Source: Streptomyces sp. H39-S7 (GTDB taxonomy: Bacteria; Actinomycetota; Actinomycetes; Streptomycetales; Streptomycetaceae). Taken from it: 64,000 bases of DNA. This document shows positions 1 to 9,053 of the stretch, one piece after another. Both the position numbers and the translations under genes were made by a program. The notes beneath the pieces were generated by a model. It did not search any database and was not told the DNA's origin. It saw nothing but the letters and a program-made list of their open reading frames with translations. The stretch's first letter is position 1. Every line of letters begins with the position of its first letter. The DNA is taken from contig NZ_JAPVLU010000009.1 of assembly GCF_027158205.1 (NCBI RefSeq), positions 1-64,000 of the forward strand, written 5' to 3'.

Positions 1-84
1 GGGCACCGCAACATTGCCGCCGGCCTCCGCCACGTCTCCTACGACCCCTTCAGCAGGCCGCTGGACCTGCTCAACATCCCCTGA
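1..84 (+). CDS. Transposase C-terminal end (partial)
   Basis: Frame 1 reads 27 residues to a TGA at 82-84, including NIAAGLRHVSYDPF followed by RPLDLLNIP. A tail with NIAAxLRH and RPLxLLxI is what I remember from ISAs1-type DDE transposases of actinomycetes. That assignment is from memory and tentative. The catalytic part lies outside the window, so activity cannot be judged. It marks a possible mobile-element boundary at the left edge. Confidence 0.45.
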   Translation, partial: GHRNIAAGLRHVSYDPFSRPLDLLNIP

Positions 85-338
85 CCTGGCCGCCTACATG
101 ATTACCGGGACTTTGAAACACCCCTGGCCGACCGGCCACGGCCGCGTCGAGACCGGCCCTGCCCCGCCGGCGCACGACCGCGGAGCTCGGACTGCTGCGC
201 GCCCGGCTTCGACGGCGTGCCCGTCCGTCAGTGACCTCCCCGTGCCGATTGTCATCGGTCACAATCATCGGCCCCGAATTCTGGGCGCCTCCCAGTCCTG
301 CATTTCGGATGGTCACCCCACCATGGTTGCCAGTTGGT

Positions 339-352
339 TTACCGATCGGTAA
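339..352. promoter_or_regulatory. 14-bp palindrome, TetR-like operator upstream of lipase
   Basis: TTACCGATCGGTAA is a perfect palindrome 77 bp before the lipase start, flanked by GGT and CCC. The size and ACCG/CGGT arms resemble TetR-family operators (family knowledge). No TetR gene lies next to it here. The rest of the 345-bp gap from 85 to 429 shows no gene. Confidence 0.4.
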
Positions 353-429
353 CCCGACTGACGCAGACGGTTCACCCTGCCCCCTCGGGACCAACGACCG
401 TCGCACCCCCATGAGAGGAACGGTCCACC

Positions 430-1401
430 ATGAGACTGACGCGCAGAGATCGCGGCGACCGGCCACCGGTCGCCCGCAGGCGGACCTGGATAGCAAGCGC
501 CGCAGCGGCGACAGCTCTCGCCCTGCTCGTCGCCGCCCCGTCGGCGACCGCGTCCACCCCCGCCTACCCGGTCGGCGACCTCGGCACCGCAGTCAGCAAC
601 TTCCTCCTCAGCCCTGACGCGGTCGCCGGCGCCAACGGCTGGCACTGCACGCCCAGCCCCCAGCACCCGACCCCCGTGGTGCTCGTGCACGCCACGTTCG
701 TCGACCTCGGCGCGAACTGGGCCGTCCTCTCGCCGACGCTGGCCAACGAGGGGTACTGCGTCTACGCGTTCAACTACGGCATGAACTGGCTCTCCGCCGG
801 ACGGATCGGCGGCCTGGGCGACATACCGCAGTCCGCCAGGACCCTGCAGTCGTTCGTCGACACGGTACTGCGGCGCACCGGCGCGTCCAAGGTCGACCTC
901 GTCGGGCACTCCCAGGGCGGCCTGATGCCGAACTACTACCTCAAGCGGCTCGGCGGAGCGGCCAAGGTCGGCCGCTTCGTCGCCCTCGCTCCCAGCAACC
1001 ACGGCACGACCCTGAACGGGATCGTGACGCTCGGGCAGAATCTCAATGCCCTCGGGTTCGCCAACAACGTCCTCAGCCTGCTCCAGCTACCGGGTCTGGT
1101 GCAGCAGGAGCAGGGATCGGCCTTCGAGCAGGCGCTGTTCCGTGACGGCGACACCGTCCCGGGTCCCCGGTACACCGTCATCGAGACGAACAAGGACACC
1201 GTGGTCACCCCCTACACCCACGCGTTCCTCTCCGGCCCCGCCGTCCGCAACATCCTCATCCAGGACCAGTGCGCCGACGACCCGGTCGGCCACGTCGGCA
1301 TGTTCGCGGACAGCCCCACACTCCAGAACGTCCTCAACGCCCTCGGCGCCGACGACCCCGCCTTCCGGGCGACCTGCTCCGGCTACGGCCTGCCCCTGTG
1401 A
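430..1401 (+). CDS. Secreted alpha/beta-hydrolase lipase (class 2 type)
   Basis: A 323-residue extracellular lipase or esterase. An Arg-rich N-terminus and a hydrophobic stretch (about residues 20-40, ending ATAS) form a signal peptide. The nucleophile elbow GHSQGG places Ser161. Likely partners are Asp256 (in NKDTVV) and His288 (in PVGHVGMF). The HATFVDLGANW segment upstream fits the oxyanion region. Length and motifs match Streptomyces EstA/LipA-like triacylglycerol lipases. GAGAGGAA at 413-420 supports the ATG. It stands alone, behind a TetR-like palindrome, and is followed by a strong hairpin. Substrate chain length cannot be inferred. Confidence 0.85.
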   Translation: MRLTRRDRGDRPPVARRRTWIASAAAATALALLVAAPSATASTPAYPVGDLGTAVSNFLLSPDAVAGANGWHCTPSPQHPTPVVLVHATFVDLGANWAVLSPTLANEGYCVYAFNYGMNWLSAGRIGGLGDIPQSARTLQSFVDTVLRRTGASKVDLVGHSQGGLMPNYYLKRLGGAAKVGRFVALAPSNHGTTLNGIVTLGQNLNALGFANNVLSLLQLPGLVQQEQGSAFEQALFRDGDTVPGPRYTVIETNKDTVVTPYTHAFLSGPAVRNILIQDQCADDPVGHVGMFADSPTLQNVLNALGADDPAFRATCSGYGLPL

Positions 1402-1410
1402 CAGCACAGC

Positions 1411-1436
1411 GTGTGCCTTCCCCCGGGAGGGCACAC
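1411..1436 (+). terminator. Hairpin terminator after lipase
   Basis: Two 12-base arms (1411-1422 and 1425-1436) pair with one G-T mismatch and lie 9 bp past the lipase stop. There is no T-tract, which is common for Streptomyces terminators. It separates the lipase from the convergent epimerase-like gene. Confidence 0.6.
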
Positions 1437-1602
1437 GCCCGCCACCCGCACCCGACCCGCCGTTCGCCGGCGTGTGAACCAGCCTGCCGACCGCGGCACG
1501 GCGCATTGCCCTGAACGGGTCGAGGCCATCGTCTTCCGCCCGGTCCCGGTGTTCTTCGCGGCCGCGCTGGTGACGCGCCAGGGTGCTGCCGGGGCCGACC
1601 CC

Positions 1603-2523
1603 CTAACCGGCCAGGCCGCGGGCGGTGGCGACGAGGACCTCGTCCAGCCCGGTCGGGCGGACGCCGAGAGCCAGTTCGGTCACGGTGGAGTCCAGGACGT
1701 GCGGCTGCTCTGTGGCATAGAGCATTTCGACGAACTCGCCGTAGACCGGCGCACCGACGGCGAGTTCGGCCAGAGCGCCCCGGTCCAGCCGTTCAAGACG
1801 CGGCGCGGGTGCGCCGTTGACCTTCGCGTAACGTTCTGCCAGCGCGCCCGCGGAGAGGTTGGCCACGGCGGGGACGTGCCAGGCGTGTCCCCACGAGCGG
1901 TCGCTGCGCGCGGCCGCCACCAGCGTGCGGGCGACGTCTCCGACATCCGCCCAGCAATGCGCGACATCCAGGCGGCCGGGGTACGTCGCGGTCTCTCCGG
2001 CGAGGACCTGCGGCGCGATGCCCAGCGTGAAGGTGCTTACAGCGCCCGGTCCGAGGAACGCGGCGGCGCGGATCTCGGTGACACGTACCCGGCCGGCGTC
2101 GTGCGCGGCCAGGGCGTCCAGCCACATCTGGGCACGGACCCGGCCCTTGACCGAGACCGGTGCCATCGGCAGGTCCTCGGTCATCGGGCCGTGCACGTGA
2201 CCGTAGCCGTAAAGGTTGCCGAGCATCACATAGCGGGCGCCACCGCGCTCCGCCGCCGCCAGCAGCGCGGCGGCGAACGCCGGCACCTCGGCGGCCCATC
2301 GGTCGTAGGCCGGGATCGCGCAGTTGATCAGAACGTCGGCGTCCGCGGTGAGCGCGATCAGTCGCTCGGCGTCGCGCACGTCCGCTGCCACGCGTTCGAT
2401 CAGGGGATGCTCCGGTCCGTTGCCACTACGGGTGATCTGGCGGACGGGGACTCCTTGTTCGGCGAGCAGCAGGGCGACGGCGCGACCTGGCGCACCGGCT
2501 CCGACGACGACATGACGGGACAT
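1603..2523 (-). CDS. NAD(P)-dependent epimerase/dehydratase-like protein
   Basis: A 306-residue atypical short-chain dehydrogenase. The N-terminal GAGAPG dinucleotide-binding motif starts at about residue 8, followed by a Rossmann fold with the typical VLINCAIPAY core strand. A canonical YxxxK is not obvious, so it may be a nucleotide-sugar-type or NAD-binding sensor protein rather than a classical oxidoreductase. The ribosome binding site GGAGATCCCC supports the ATG at 2523. It is divergent from a GlxA-type regulator (150-bp gap), which probably controls it. Substrate unknown. Confidence 0.7.
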   Translation of the reverse strand: MSRHVVVGAGAPGRAVALLLAEQGVPVRQITRSGNGPEHPLIERVAADVRDAERLIALTADADVLINCAIPAYDRWAAEVPAFAAALLAAAERGGARYVMLGNLYGYGHVHGPMTEDLPMAPVSVKGRVRAQMWLDALAAHDAGRVRVTEIRAAAFLGPGAVSTFTLGIAPQVLAGETATYPGRLDVAHCWADVGDVARTLVAAARSDRSWGHAWHVPAVANLSAGALAERYAKVNGAPAPRLERLDRGALAELAVGAPVYGEFVEMLYATEQPHVLDSTVTELALGVRPTGLDEVLVATARGLAG

Positions 2524-2673
2524 GGGGATCTCCAGGGCGAGGCAGTGGGCGGGGGTGGAATGCGGTCGGGCCGCGGGACGCTGACGTCTGCGACGGCGGC
2601 GCTCAGTCAGCTTCCGTCAGCCACGGGGCGGGCAACCACCCGTGATCACGACAGCGAACCGGAGGATCTGGCC

Positions 2674-3642
2674 ATGCATCGCGTCGCCGTCCTGGCCGTG
2701 CCGCCGGTCACGACCTTCGACCTGTCCATCCCCGAACTGGTCTTCGGTGCGGCCCTGGTGGCCGGTGAGCCCGGCTACGAGGTGCGGGTGGGCACCGCGG
2801 AGCCCGGGCTCGTGGATGCCTACGGCAGCCTTCAGGTCCACATTCCGCACGGGCTGGAGATCGTGGCGGATGCCGACACGGTGATCGTCACCGGCACGGG
2901 TGCCCGCCGCGACGCCGATCCGCGGGTGCTGGCCGTGCTGCGCGCGGCCGCGGCGTCGAACCCCCGGATCGCCTCGATCTGCACCGGTGCCTTCGTGCTC
3001 GCTCAGGCCGGGTTGCTGGACGGTCGCCGGGCCACCACCTACTGGCCGTTCTCCGCCGAACTGGCCGAACGGTTCGCGGCGGTGGACGTGGTGGGCGACG
3101 TGCTGTTCGTCGAGGACGGGCCGATCCTGACCTCGGCCGGCCTCGCGGCGGGCATGGACCTGTGCCTGCACCTGATCCGTGCCGACCATGGTGTGTCGGT
3201 CGCCAACGCGGTAGCCCGTCTCGCGGTCGTCTCGCCGGCGCGCCACGGAGGCCAGGCGCAGCGGCTGGACGCGCCGCTGCCGGAAGCCGGGGCGTTCTCG
3301 CTCGCCGAGACACGGGCCTGGGCGCTGGACCGCCTCGGACAGCCGCTCACCCTGGGCGATCTGGCCGCGCACGCGCACACCAGCGTGCGCACCCTCTCCC
3401 GCCGTTTCCAGGCCGAGACCGGCCTTACGCCACTGCAGTGGCTGCTCGAACAGCGGGTGGACCGCGCGCGTGAACTCCTGGAGATCACGGATCTTCCCGT
3501 GGACCGCATCGCGGAACGCAGCGGCCTGGGCAGTGCAGATTCCCTGCGCCATCACCTCGTCCGCCGCGTCCGGCTGACCCCCACCGCCTACCGCGCCCGC
3601 TCCCGCGCCCGCCGGGGCGCCGATCCGGTAGCGAAGGGCTGA
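2674..3642 (+). CDS. GlxA-family transcriptional regulator (DJ-1/PfpI + AraC HTH)
   Basis: A 322-residue regulator. Residues 1-170 form a DJ-1/PfpI-like domain with the SICTGAFVLAQAGLLDGRRAT elbow (elbow Cys present). Residues 210-310 are an AraC-type double HTH (SVRTLSRRF, GLTPLQWLL, RIAERSGLG). The open frame extends far upstream, but GGAGGA at 2661-2666 fixes the ATG at 2674. It is divergent from the epimerase-like gene. An inverted repeat GCTGACG (2580-2586) / CGTCAGC (2615-2621) in the gap is a possible binding site. Ligand unknown. Confidence 0.82.
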   Translation: MHRVAVLAVPPVTTFDLSIPELVFGAALVAGEPGYEVRVGTAEPGLVDAYGSLQVHIPHGLEIVADADTVIVTGTGARRDADPRVLAVLRAAAASNPRIASICTGAFVLAQAGLLDGRRATTYWPFSAELAERFAAVDVVGDVLFVEDGPILTSAGLAAGMDLCLHLIRADHGVSVANAVARLAVVSPARHGGQAQRLDAPLPEAGAFSLAETRAWALDRLGQPLTLGDLAAHAHTSVRTLSRRFQAETGLTPLQWLLEQRVDRARELLEITDLPVDRIAERSGLGSADSLRHHLVRRVRLTPTAYRARSRARRGADPVAKG

Positions 3643-3788
3643 ACCGCGCGGGTCCGGCGGCACGGCGTCAGCGCTGCCTCGCCGCCGGTTGCGGCTTCGC
3701 CTGAAGTCTGTCCACCTCCGGGCGTGTCGAAGCAGCATCGCCCCTCGGGCCAGAACGAGTGTCAGTGCCGGGTGTCAGGATCATTTGC

Positions 3789-5708
3789 ATGGACGCGAAG
3801 ACTTTCGACTGGCGGGCCTTCCTCACTCGGTGGAGCGAGGAGTGGGCCGATGCCCAGGGCGACTTGGAGGACCTGAGCCCGGACGACGCCGAGGACCGGC
3901 AGCGCAGGTGGCTCGGCGTCGATCCTGCCGCCGAGGCGGACATCGCCACCATGAAAGCGCGGCTCGGGCTCGAAATGCCACCGTCCTACAAGGAGTTCCT
4001 GCGGGTCAGCAACGGTTGGCGGCACGCGGGCGGCTTCGTGTGGATGCTGGCCGGCACACGCGAGGCGCACTGGCATGAGGACGCGAGCGGCTTGGGCGAG
4101 GACTTCGACGAGTTCTGGGGCGAGGAGGACAATCCCCAGGAGGTCCGGGCGCAGGTCGGCCTGTGGTCGCGCGCGCTGCAACTGGATGTCGAGTCGGACG
4201 CCACCTACGTGCTGCTCGACCCGGAGGACGTGGGACCGGACGGCGAGTGGGCGGTGCGGGTCTGGGCGTCCTGGCGGGCCTCGGACCCTGAGCGCTACCC
4301 GTCGTTCGCGGCATTCATGGTCGCCATGCACCAGGAGTTCCACAGCCTCGAGGCCGGCCGGAACGAGCCGGAGGGCGCCCCCGCATTCGACAACGAAACC
4401 ACCCGCGCCCAGGACGCCGCCGTGCTCCGGGCTCGGACCGCAGCGTTGCGCGGCCGCCATGACGACGCGGTCCGACTGCTGTTGGAGGCCCAGCGGTACG
4501 GCCGGCCGCGTGCCACCGAGCTCCTGCACCAGCTCGCCCTGTTGGGCGGACCGCACGGGGAAGGTCAGCGGCAGCCGCATCCCGGCGATCCCCGCTTCCT
4601 CACCGAATTGTTGCCCCTGCACGCTTCGGACCTCCTCAACAGCGGCCGCCCGGCCGATGACTGGCCCTTCGCCGATCCCGACCACTTCCCTGACACCGCG
4701 CACGCCGCGGCGGTCACCCTCCGCGAAGTGAGCGAGGGGACGTACCGCTACCGACCCGGCGGCACGTTCGGCGAGGCGGTCGACCAGGCACGCGAGCTGG
4801 CCCGTTGGGGCAATACCGATGCCGCCTGGCGGACCTTGCGGGCCGCGATCCCCCAGTGGGAGCCGCTCGGCCCCGACCACATCGCCCCCGTGGGCCTGCT
4901 CGCCGACCCGGTGCTCGCTCCCGTGCTCACCAGCGAGCGACGCACGGAGTTGCTGGCCACCCCTCGTGGCGGCGAGGCAGGCCCCGCTCCGACCCCCACC
5001 GGCGACCAGGACCCGGGCGGGCTGTCCTGGCTCGCGCGCCCCGACGCACTGAGACCGGTTCGGTCATCGCCGTGCGACTTCCGGGTGGTCCTGGTCGAGG
5101 GCGTCGCTCCGGACGGCCTTCCTATCCGCCTCGGCTCGTCGCCCGATACAGCCCTCTCCCCACCGCTGCGGCGCTGGGAAGTCGACCGCCACCACCGCCC
5201 CGCACAGCGGAGTTTCTCCGGCTACGACGACAGAGCGCTGCTCAGCGTCGGCCGGGCGGGAGCGGGCTGGAGCTTCGGGTTCGAGGAGAACCCGTCCACC
5301 TCGTTCTCCACGGAGCGGTTCACCTCTCCCGCGCCGGCCGCCTCGGCCGCCGGCGGCCGGGCGATCGTGGTGTGGAGCGAGTGGCGCCGGCACACCCCGG
5401 TCTTCCACCTGTCGGTCGCCCAGGGCGGGACACTCCTGTACGCGTTCACGGTGCGGGACGGGGCGATCGAGGACACCACCGGCAACGTCCCCGCCGAACT
5501 CACCCCAACCGCTCTCGGATTCGAAACCCGGGACGCGGCCGCCCAGACGGCCGCGGCTGCCCGCGCCCTGGACGCCATCGCCGAGCTCTACGGCGTCACT
5601 CTGCCGCGCCTCGCCCTCACCGAGGGCCGGCTGCACTCCTTCGAAACCGTCTCCTGGATACGCCCGCCCGGCCCCGGGGATACCTACATGACGATCACCG
5701 TCGGCTGA
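3789..5708 (+). CDS. Large SUKH (SMI1/KNR4) protein with extra C-terminal domains
   Basis: A 639-residue protein. A SUKH domain covers about residues 35-190 (MPPSYKEFLRVSNGW is the diagnostic segment). A helical middle region follows (residues 200-400, with ARTAALRGRHDDAVRLLLEAQ resembling a tetratricopeptide-like helix pair). The C-terminal 200 residues contain WSFGFEENP and resemble DUF6461-type domains. SUKH domains are immunity proteins of polymorphic toxins and also general binding modules. The length is several times that of a simple SUKH immunity protein. No toxin gene is adjacent. AGGA at 3777-3780 favours ATG 3789 over an upstream GTG at 3759. Confidence 0.7.
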   Translation: MDAKTFDWRAFLTRWSEEWADAQGDLEDLSPDDAEDRQRRWLGVDPAAEADIATMKARLGLEMPPSYKEFLRVSNGWRHAGGFVWMLAGTREAHWHEDASGLGEDFDEFWGEEDNPQEVRAQVGLWSRALQLDVESDATYVLLDPEDVGPDGEWAVRVWASWRASDPERYPSFAAFMVAMHQEFHSLEAGRNEPEGAPAFDNETTRAQDAAVLRARTAALRGRHDDAVRLLLEAQRYGRPRATELLHQLALLGGPHGEGQRQPHPGDPRFLTELLPLHASDLLNSGRPADDWPFADPDHFPDTAHAAAVTLREVSEGTYRYRPGGTFGEAVDQARELARWGNTDAAWRTLRAAIPQWEPLGPDHIAPVGLLADPVLAPVLTSERRTELLATPRGGEAGPAPTPTGDQDPGGLSWLARPDALRPVRSSPCDFRVVLVEGVAPDGLPIRLGSSPDTALSPPLRRWEVDRHHRPAQRSFSGYDDRALLSVGRAGAGWSFGFEENPSTSFSTERFTSPAPAASAAGGRAIVVWSEWRRHTPVFHLSVAQGGTLLYAFTVRDGAIEDTTGNVPAELTPTALGFETRDAAAQTAAAARALDAIAELYGVTLPRLALTEGRLHSFETVSWIRPPGPGDTYMTITVG

Positions 5709-5736
5709 CGTGCGGCCCCTCAAAGCTGCCCGCCCT

Positions 5737-6075
5737 TCACCGGCAGCCGCAGCGGGTGGCGTAGAACAGCAGGAAGGCGGCCGTCGCGGCGAACAAGGTG
5801 AAGCCGGCCGTGGCTGCGGCGGCAAGGCCTCGACGGTTGCGCCCTTTCGCGGGATCGCGGAAGGCATGCCAGGCACCGTAGGCGCAGAGGAGGCTCAGGA
5901 GTCCGGCACCCGCGACGGTCAGGCGCGGGCTGAACGACCAGCTCAAGTAGAGGGTCAGAGCGAGGCAGGCGAGCAGGGCGCAAGCCAGCAGGCTGAGGAT
6001 CACCTCGGCGACGGCTTCCCCGACCGTCTCCATCAGGAACTCACTGATGCCCTTCGCCGTCCTGCCGACCCCCAC
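5737..6075 (-). CDS. Small integral membrane protein, unknown function
   Basis: 112 residues with about three hydrophobic segments (25-47, 54-72, 88-106) and a short C-terminal RCGCR tail. I do not recognise the family. It is convergent with the SUKH gene, whose stop is 28 bp away. The membrane pattern and sensible start argue for a real gene, but nothing shows a role. Confidence 0.5.
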   Translation of the reverse strand: MGVGRTAKGISEFLMETVGEAVAEVILSLLACALLACLALTLYLSWSFSPRLTVAGAGLLSLLCAYGAWHAFRDPAKGRNRRGLAAAATAGFTLFAATAAFLLFYATRCGCR

Positions 6076-6165
6076 GAAGCTCCTCCATCGTCGTGTACGA
6101 AGCGGCCGAGCGCGGGGCCGCGGTATGGAGGACCGGCGGGGGTCCCGAATGGTTGCAGCCGGCGT

Positions 6166-6310
6166 TCACAGCGCTCCCTGGTCCGGCTGCGGGTAGCCGA
6201 TCTCGGCGATGTCCCGGGCCAGGTCCGCCAAGCTGGTCTCAGGGTTCAGCAACGACACGACCTCCTGGTTCAGAGGCCGCAGCGCAGATGGGCAAGGACC
6301 GTCACGACAA
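6166..6310 (-). pseudogene. Possible truncated C-terminal gene fragment
   Basis: The reverse frame reads LRPLNQEVVSLLNPETSLADL and continues RDIAEIGYPQPDQGAL before a stop at 6166-6168. It looks protein-like but has no start codon, no ribosome binding site and no upstream continuation. I read it as the tail of a lost gene of unknown family. The whole 6076-6435 gap holds nothing else I can support. Confidence 0.25.
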
Positions 6311-6435
6311 GGCGACCACCCGACGCCGAGCTCGGGCCAGGCGGCCCCTCGTGCCGCGCGTTAGAGTGACCCGCGAGGCCGCCTGGCCCGTGGCGACATT
6401 GCCGGAAACACCATCGTGACCACGGGGAGCGGGCG

Positions 6436-6981
6436 TTGAGCACCGTGCGAAGCATCATCCATGTGAGCCTCGCCGTGGCCATGACGGCCGTCTTGGCCAC
6501 GGCCTGCGACAGCACGGGCAGCACCGCGGCCCCGGCACCGGCGGCGTCCGACCCGGCCAAGTGCACGCTGCGCCAGGATGCCAAGCCCATCGCCACCCGG
6601 TTCCCCGCGTTCGGGCCGATCGCCGCCACCCAGTGGTGTGCCTTCAGCCTCTACACCGGCCGCGCCGACATACCCGGCCCGGAGGACATTCAGCTCGTCG
6701 GACGGCTCACACCGACCGATAGCGACAAGGTCCGCACGATCGCGAGCAACGCGGGATGGCACTTCCACACCACCGCCCTGCCCGACGACCTCCCCGCCGC
6801 CCTCGCCACGACCCTGACCGCCGCCCCCGGCGACTGGATGACCAGCGAAGGCTTCGACACCACCCTCCCGTACCCGGCGGACAGCGCCCGGTTCTTCCTC
6901 AACCCCACCACGCGCACCGTTGTCTTCGTGGCGGTCAACTCCACCGTCTTCGACACCCCCGCCACCGTCGCCGTCCCCTAA
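6436..6981 (+). CDS. Putative lipoprotein, unknown function
   Basis: 181 residues with a short basic N-terminus, a hydrophobic core and a lipobox LATAC (Cys at about residue 24), followed by an Ala/Pro/Thr linker. This predicts a membrane-anchored lipoprotein on the outer face. The mature part has no domain I recognise. The start is TTG 6436 with GGGGAG 8 bp upstream; GTG 6445 is an in-frame alternative. Confidence 0.65.
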   Translation: MSTVRSIIHVSLAVAMTAVLATACDSTGSTAAPAPAASDPAKCTLRQDAKPIATRFPAFGPIAATQWCAFSLYTGRADIPGPEDIQLVGRLTPTDSDKVRTIASNAGWHFHTTALPDDLPAALATTLTAAPGDWMTSEGFDTTLPYPADSARFFLNPTTRTVVFVAVNSTVFDTPATVAVP

Positions 6982-7094
6982 CGCACGCCGCCCGCCGCAC
7001 ACCCGGCAAGAGCTCGCTCGACCGAAACGAGCGTCACCTGGATGGCGGCGCCTACCCGGTTCAGCCACGGGCCGACGAGCGGGGCGAACCCGCC

Positions 7095-7466
7095 TCACCC
7101 GATGAGGGTCTTCTTCGGGCGGACCACGCAGAACTCGTTCCCCTCCGGATCGGACAGCACGGTCCACGACTCGCTGCCGCTCTGTCCGACGTCCGCCCTG
7201 CGGGCACCGAGTGCGAGGATGCGCTCGATCTCGGCTTCTCGGTCCTCCGCGGCGGACGTCAGATCGAAATGCAGGCGGTTCTTGACGGCCTTGCGGTCCG
7301 TCACCGGCATGAAGCAGATACCCACCGGCGCGGTTTCGTCCGGCCCGATCACGACCTCCCGCTGCCGCTCGGACAGGATCCGCCAGCCCAGCACCTCGGC
7401 CCAGAACCGGGCCAGGGCGGGCAGGTCGTGGGCGTCGATGACGATGTGATGCAGCGAGACAGGCAT
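7095..7466 (-). CDS. VOC-family (glyoxalase-like) protein
   Basis: 123 residues from the MPVSLHHIVIDAHDL start; a 16-residue upstream extension looks non-coding. Family features are the HHIVIDAHDLPALARFW opening, LHFDL in the middle and LSDPEGNEFCVV at the end. Such proteins are glyoxalase/bleomycin-resistance-fold metal enzymes or binders. Substrate cannot be told. The closely spaced upstream STAS gene is separated by a small GGCCCG-AA-CGGGCC hairpin at 7490-7503. Confidence 0.72.
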   Translation of the reverse strand: MPVSLHHIVIDAHDLPALARFWAEVLGWRILSERQREVVIGPDETAPVGICFMPVTDRKAVKNRLHFDLTSAAEDREAEIERILALGARRADVGQSGSESWTVLSDPEGNEFCVVRPKKTLIG

Positions 7467-7526
7467 GTCTGCCAGTGTGCCCGGTGATCGGCCCGAACGG
7501 GCCTCATGCTCCAACCGCCTGAGTTG

Positions 7527-7910
7527 CTAGGTGGCGGTGGCGGCCGTGGGGTCTTCGGCGTGGTCCTGGCAGAGGACGGTGAGGGCGTCGGCGAGGTAGC
7601 TGTCCAGGCCGGTGATGTGCAGGATCTGCTGCTGGTGCGCGTCCAGACCGATGACGTGCAGGCGTACGCCGTCGGTGTCGGTGCAGCGTTTGATCCAGAT
7701 CAGCGCGGACAGGCCTGAGGAGTCCCAGGCGTCGACCTCGGCGAAGTCCAGCGTCAGGCACTGAGGCGGGGATGCGACGGCCAGGGCTTCGTCGGCGGCC
7801 TGCCGCAGGTCTTCGACGGTCTCGAAGTCGCACGGTCCGCTGAGAGCGAGGACGACGCGTCCGGGGGTGCTCTGCTGGACCGTGATGGTGAGCGGCTCGG
7901 TGGTGTTCAT
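7527..7910 (-). CDS. STAS-domain anti-sigma factor antagonist
   Basis: 127 residues forming one STAS domain. DSSGLSALIW carries the serine normally phosphorylated by an RsbW/SpoIIAB-type kinase. The start overlaps the stop of the B12-binding protein by 4 bp, so the two are translationally coupled. With the upstream SpoIIE phosphatase it forms a complete signal chain: the phosphatase would dephosphorylate this protein, which then frees a sigma factor by binding the anti-sigma factor. The sigma factor itself is not in the window. Confidence 0.82.
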   Translation of the reverse strand: MNTTEPLTITVQQSTPGRVVLALSGPCDFETVEDLRQAADEALAVASPPQCLTLDFAEVDAWDSSGLSALIWIKRCTDTDGVRLHVIGLDAHQQQILHITGLDSYLADALTVLCQDHAEDPTAATAT

Positions 7911-9013
7911 ACGCGGTCCTCGTTCGTACGGCTGTGCGCAGGTCTGCTGGTGGTGGTCACCGCGGATCGGGCGGCGTCGATGATGGCCAACGTGCGGGGG
8001 AAGTCACGCAGTTGTGCGGCGATGACGTCCAGGGCCGCCAGGAGCGATCGGGCGGGGACGTTTCGGGCCTCCAGGATGGCGGAGGTCCAGGCAAGGAAGT
8101 CGCCGAGCACCTGGGCCTGGTCGACGTACACGGCGGCGATGAGGAAGTCGACGATGTGGCCGACGTCCTCGCGGGTGTGCTCGCGCTGCTGCTCGGTGTA
8201 GGCGCTCATCGCGGGCACCTTGTCCTGCAGGCCGGTCATGGTGTGTTCGGTGAGCTGTCGCCGGCTGCGGCTCAGGAGGGTGTACTCCTGGTCGGCCAGG
8301 TGCGGCAGGGCGGTGAAGTGGCCGCCGAGGTCCGGGTAGGGCAGCTGTACCGGTCCGGGTTCCTCCAGCCTGGCGGCCGCGCTGTCGGCGTCCGGCGCCC
8401 AGGCGTCGGCGCCCAGCAGTTTCGCGAAGCGGCCGTCGGTCCCGAAGGCCGCGCCGCCGACCAGGACGGGGACGCCCGCGGCCTGGCAGGCGGTGATGGT
8501 GGCGTGGGCGGTGGGCAGACGGGTGGCCAGCGAGCAGGACAGGGCGACGGCGTCGGGTCCGGTGGCGTGCAGGTGGGCGATCAGGTGCGCCGTGGGGACG
8601 TGGGCACCGAGGAAGTCGACCTGCCAGCCGCGCAGTTGCAGGGTCTCGGCGACCAGACGGGCGGGTAGAGCGTGCCACTCGCCGTCCACGCAGGCCACCG
8701 TCACCCGCCCGCGCGTCCCTCGCTCCGCGCCGGCGCGGTGGCGGCCCAGAGCGGCGATGGCGCGGTCACTGATGGCGGTGGCGGCGTGCTCGCGGGCAAC
8801 GGTGAAGCGCCCTGCCGCCCATTCCTCGCCGACCTGCGCCTGGGCGGGGGCGATGACCTGCAGCAGTATCTGCTGCCGGGTCAGGCCGCTGTCCGCCGCG
8901 CGGTGGACGATGTCGGTGGCCCGGTACTCGTCCATGTCGGCCAGTGCGGTGAAGAACTCCTGGCACCAGTCGCCCACCGTGCGGGTGTCGACGGCGTGTG
9001 TCTGTGTGGTCAC
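7907..9013 (-). CDS. Cobalamin (B12)-binding sensor/regulatory protein
   Basis: 368 residues from GTG 9013, chosen for its ribosome binding site (GAGGGGAAG, 4 bases before the GTG) over an ATG at 9037. The N-terminal helical cap (residues 1-95) and Rossmann-like B12 domain (100-220) follow the CarH/MetH pattern. EWHALP matches the ExHxx ligand motif, with His114 as probable cobalt ligand. VALSCSLATRL and VLVGGAAFG fit the rest of the fold. The C-terminal 130 residues form a helical domain of unknown role. No HTH is seen, so it probably acts through partners. Its place between a phosphatase and a STAS protein suggests light or redox input to a partner switch (inference). Confidence 0.78.
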   Translation of the reverse strand: MTTQTHAVDTRTVGDWCQEFFTALADMDEYRATDIVHRAADSGLTRQQILLQVIAPAQAQVGEEWAAGRFTVAREHAATAISDRAIAALGRHRAGAERGTRGRVTVACVDGEWHALPARLVAETLQLRGWQVDFLGAHVPTAHLIAHLHATGPDAVALSCSLATRLPTAHATITACQAAGVPVLVGGAAFGTDGRFAKLLGADAWAPDADSAAARLEEPGPVQLPYPDLGGHFTALPHLADQEYTLLSRSRRQLTEHTMTGLQDKVPAMSAYTEQQREHTREDVGHIVDFLIAAVYVDQAQVLGDFLAWTSAILEARNVPARSLLAALDVIAAQLRDFPRTLAIIDAARSAVTTTSRPAHSRTNEDRV

Positions 9014-9053
9014 CGGTCTTCCCCTCGGCTGCGGCATCGTCCGTTGCGGTGCG

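Noticed and set aside
1411-2673. N-terminal extension of the GlxA regulator to a 743-codon ORF
   Set aside because: The first 421 codons are antisense to the epimerase-like gene, and a strong ribosome binding site fixes the start at 2674.
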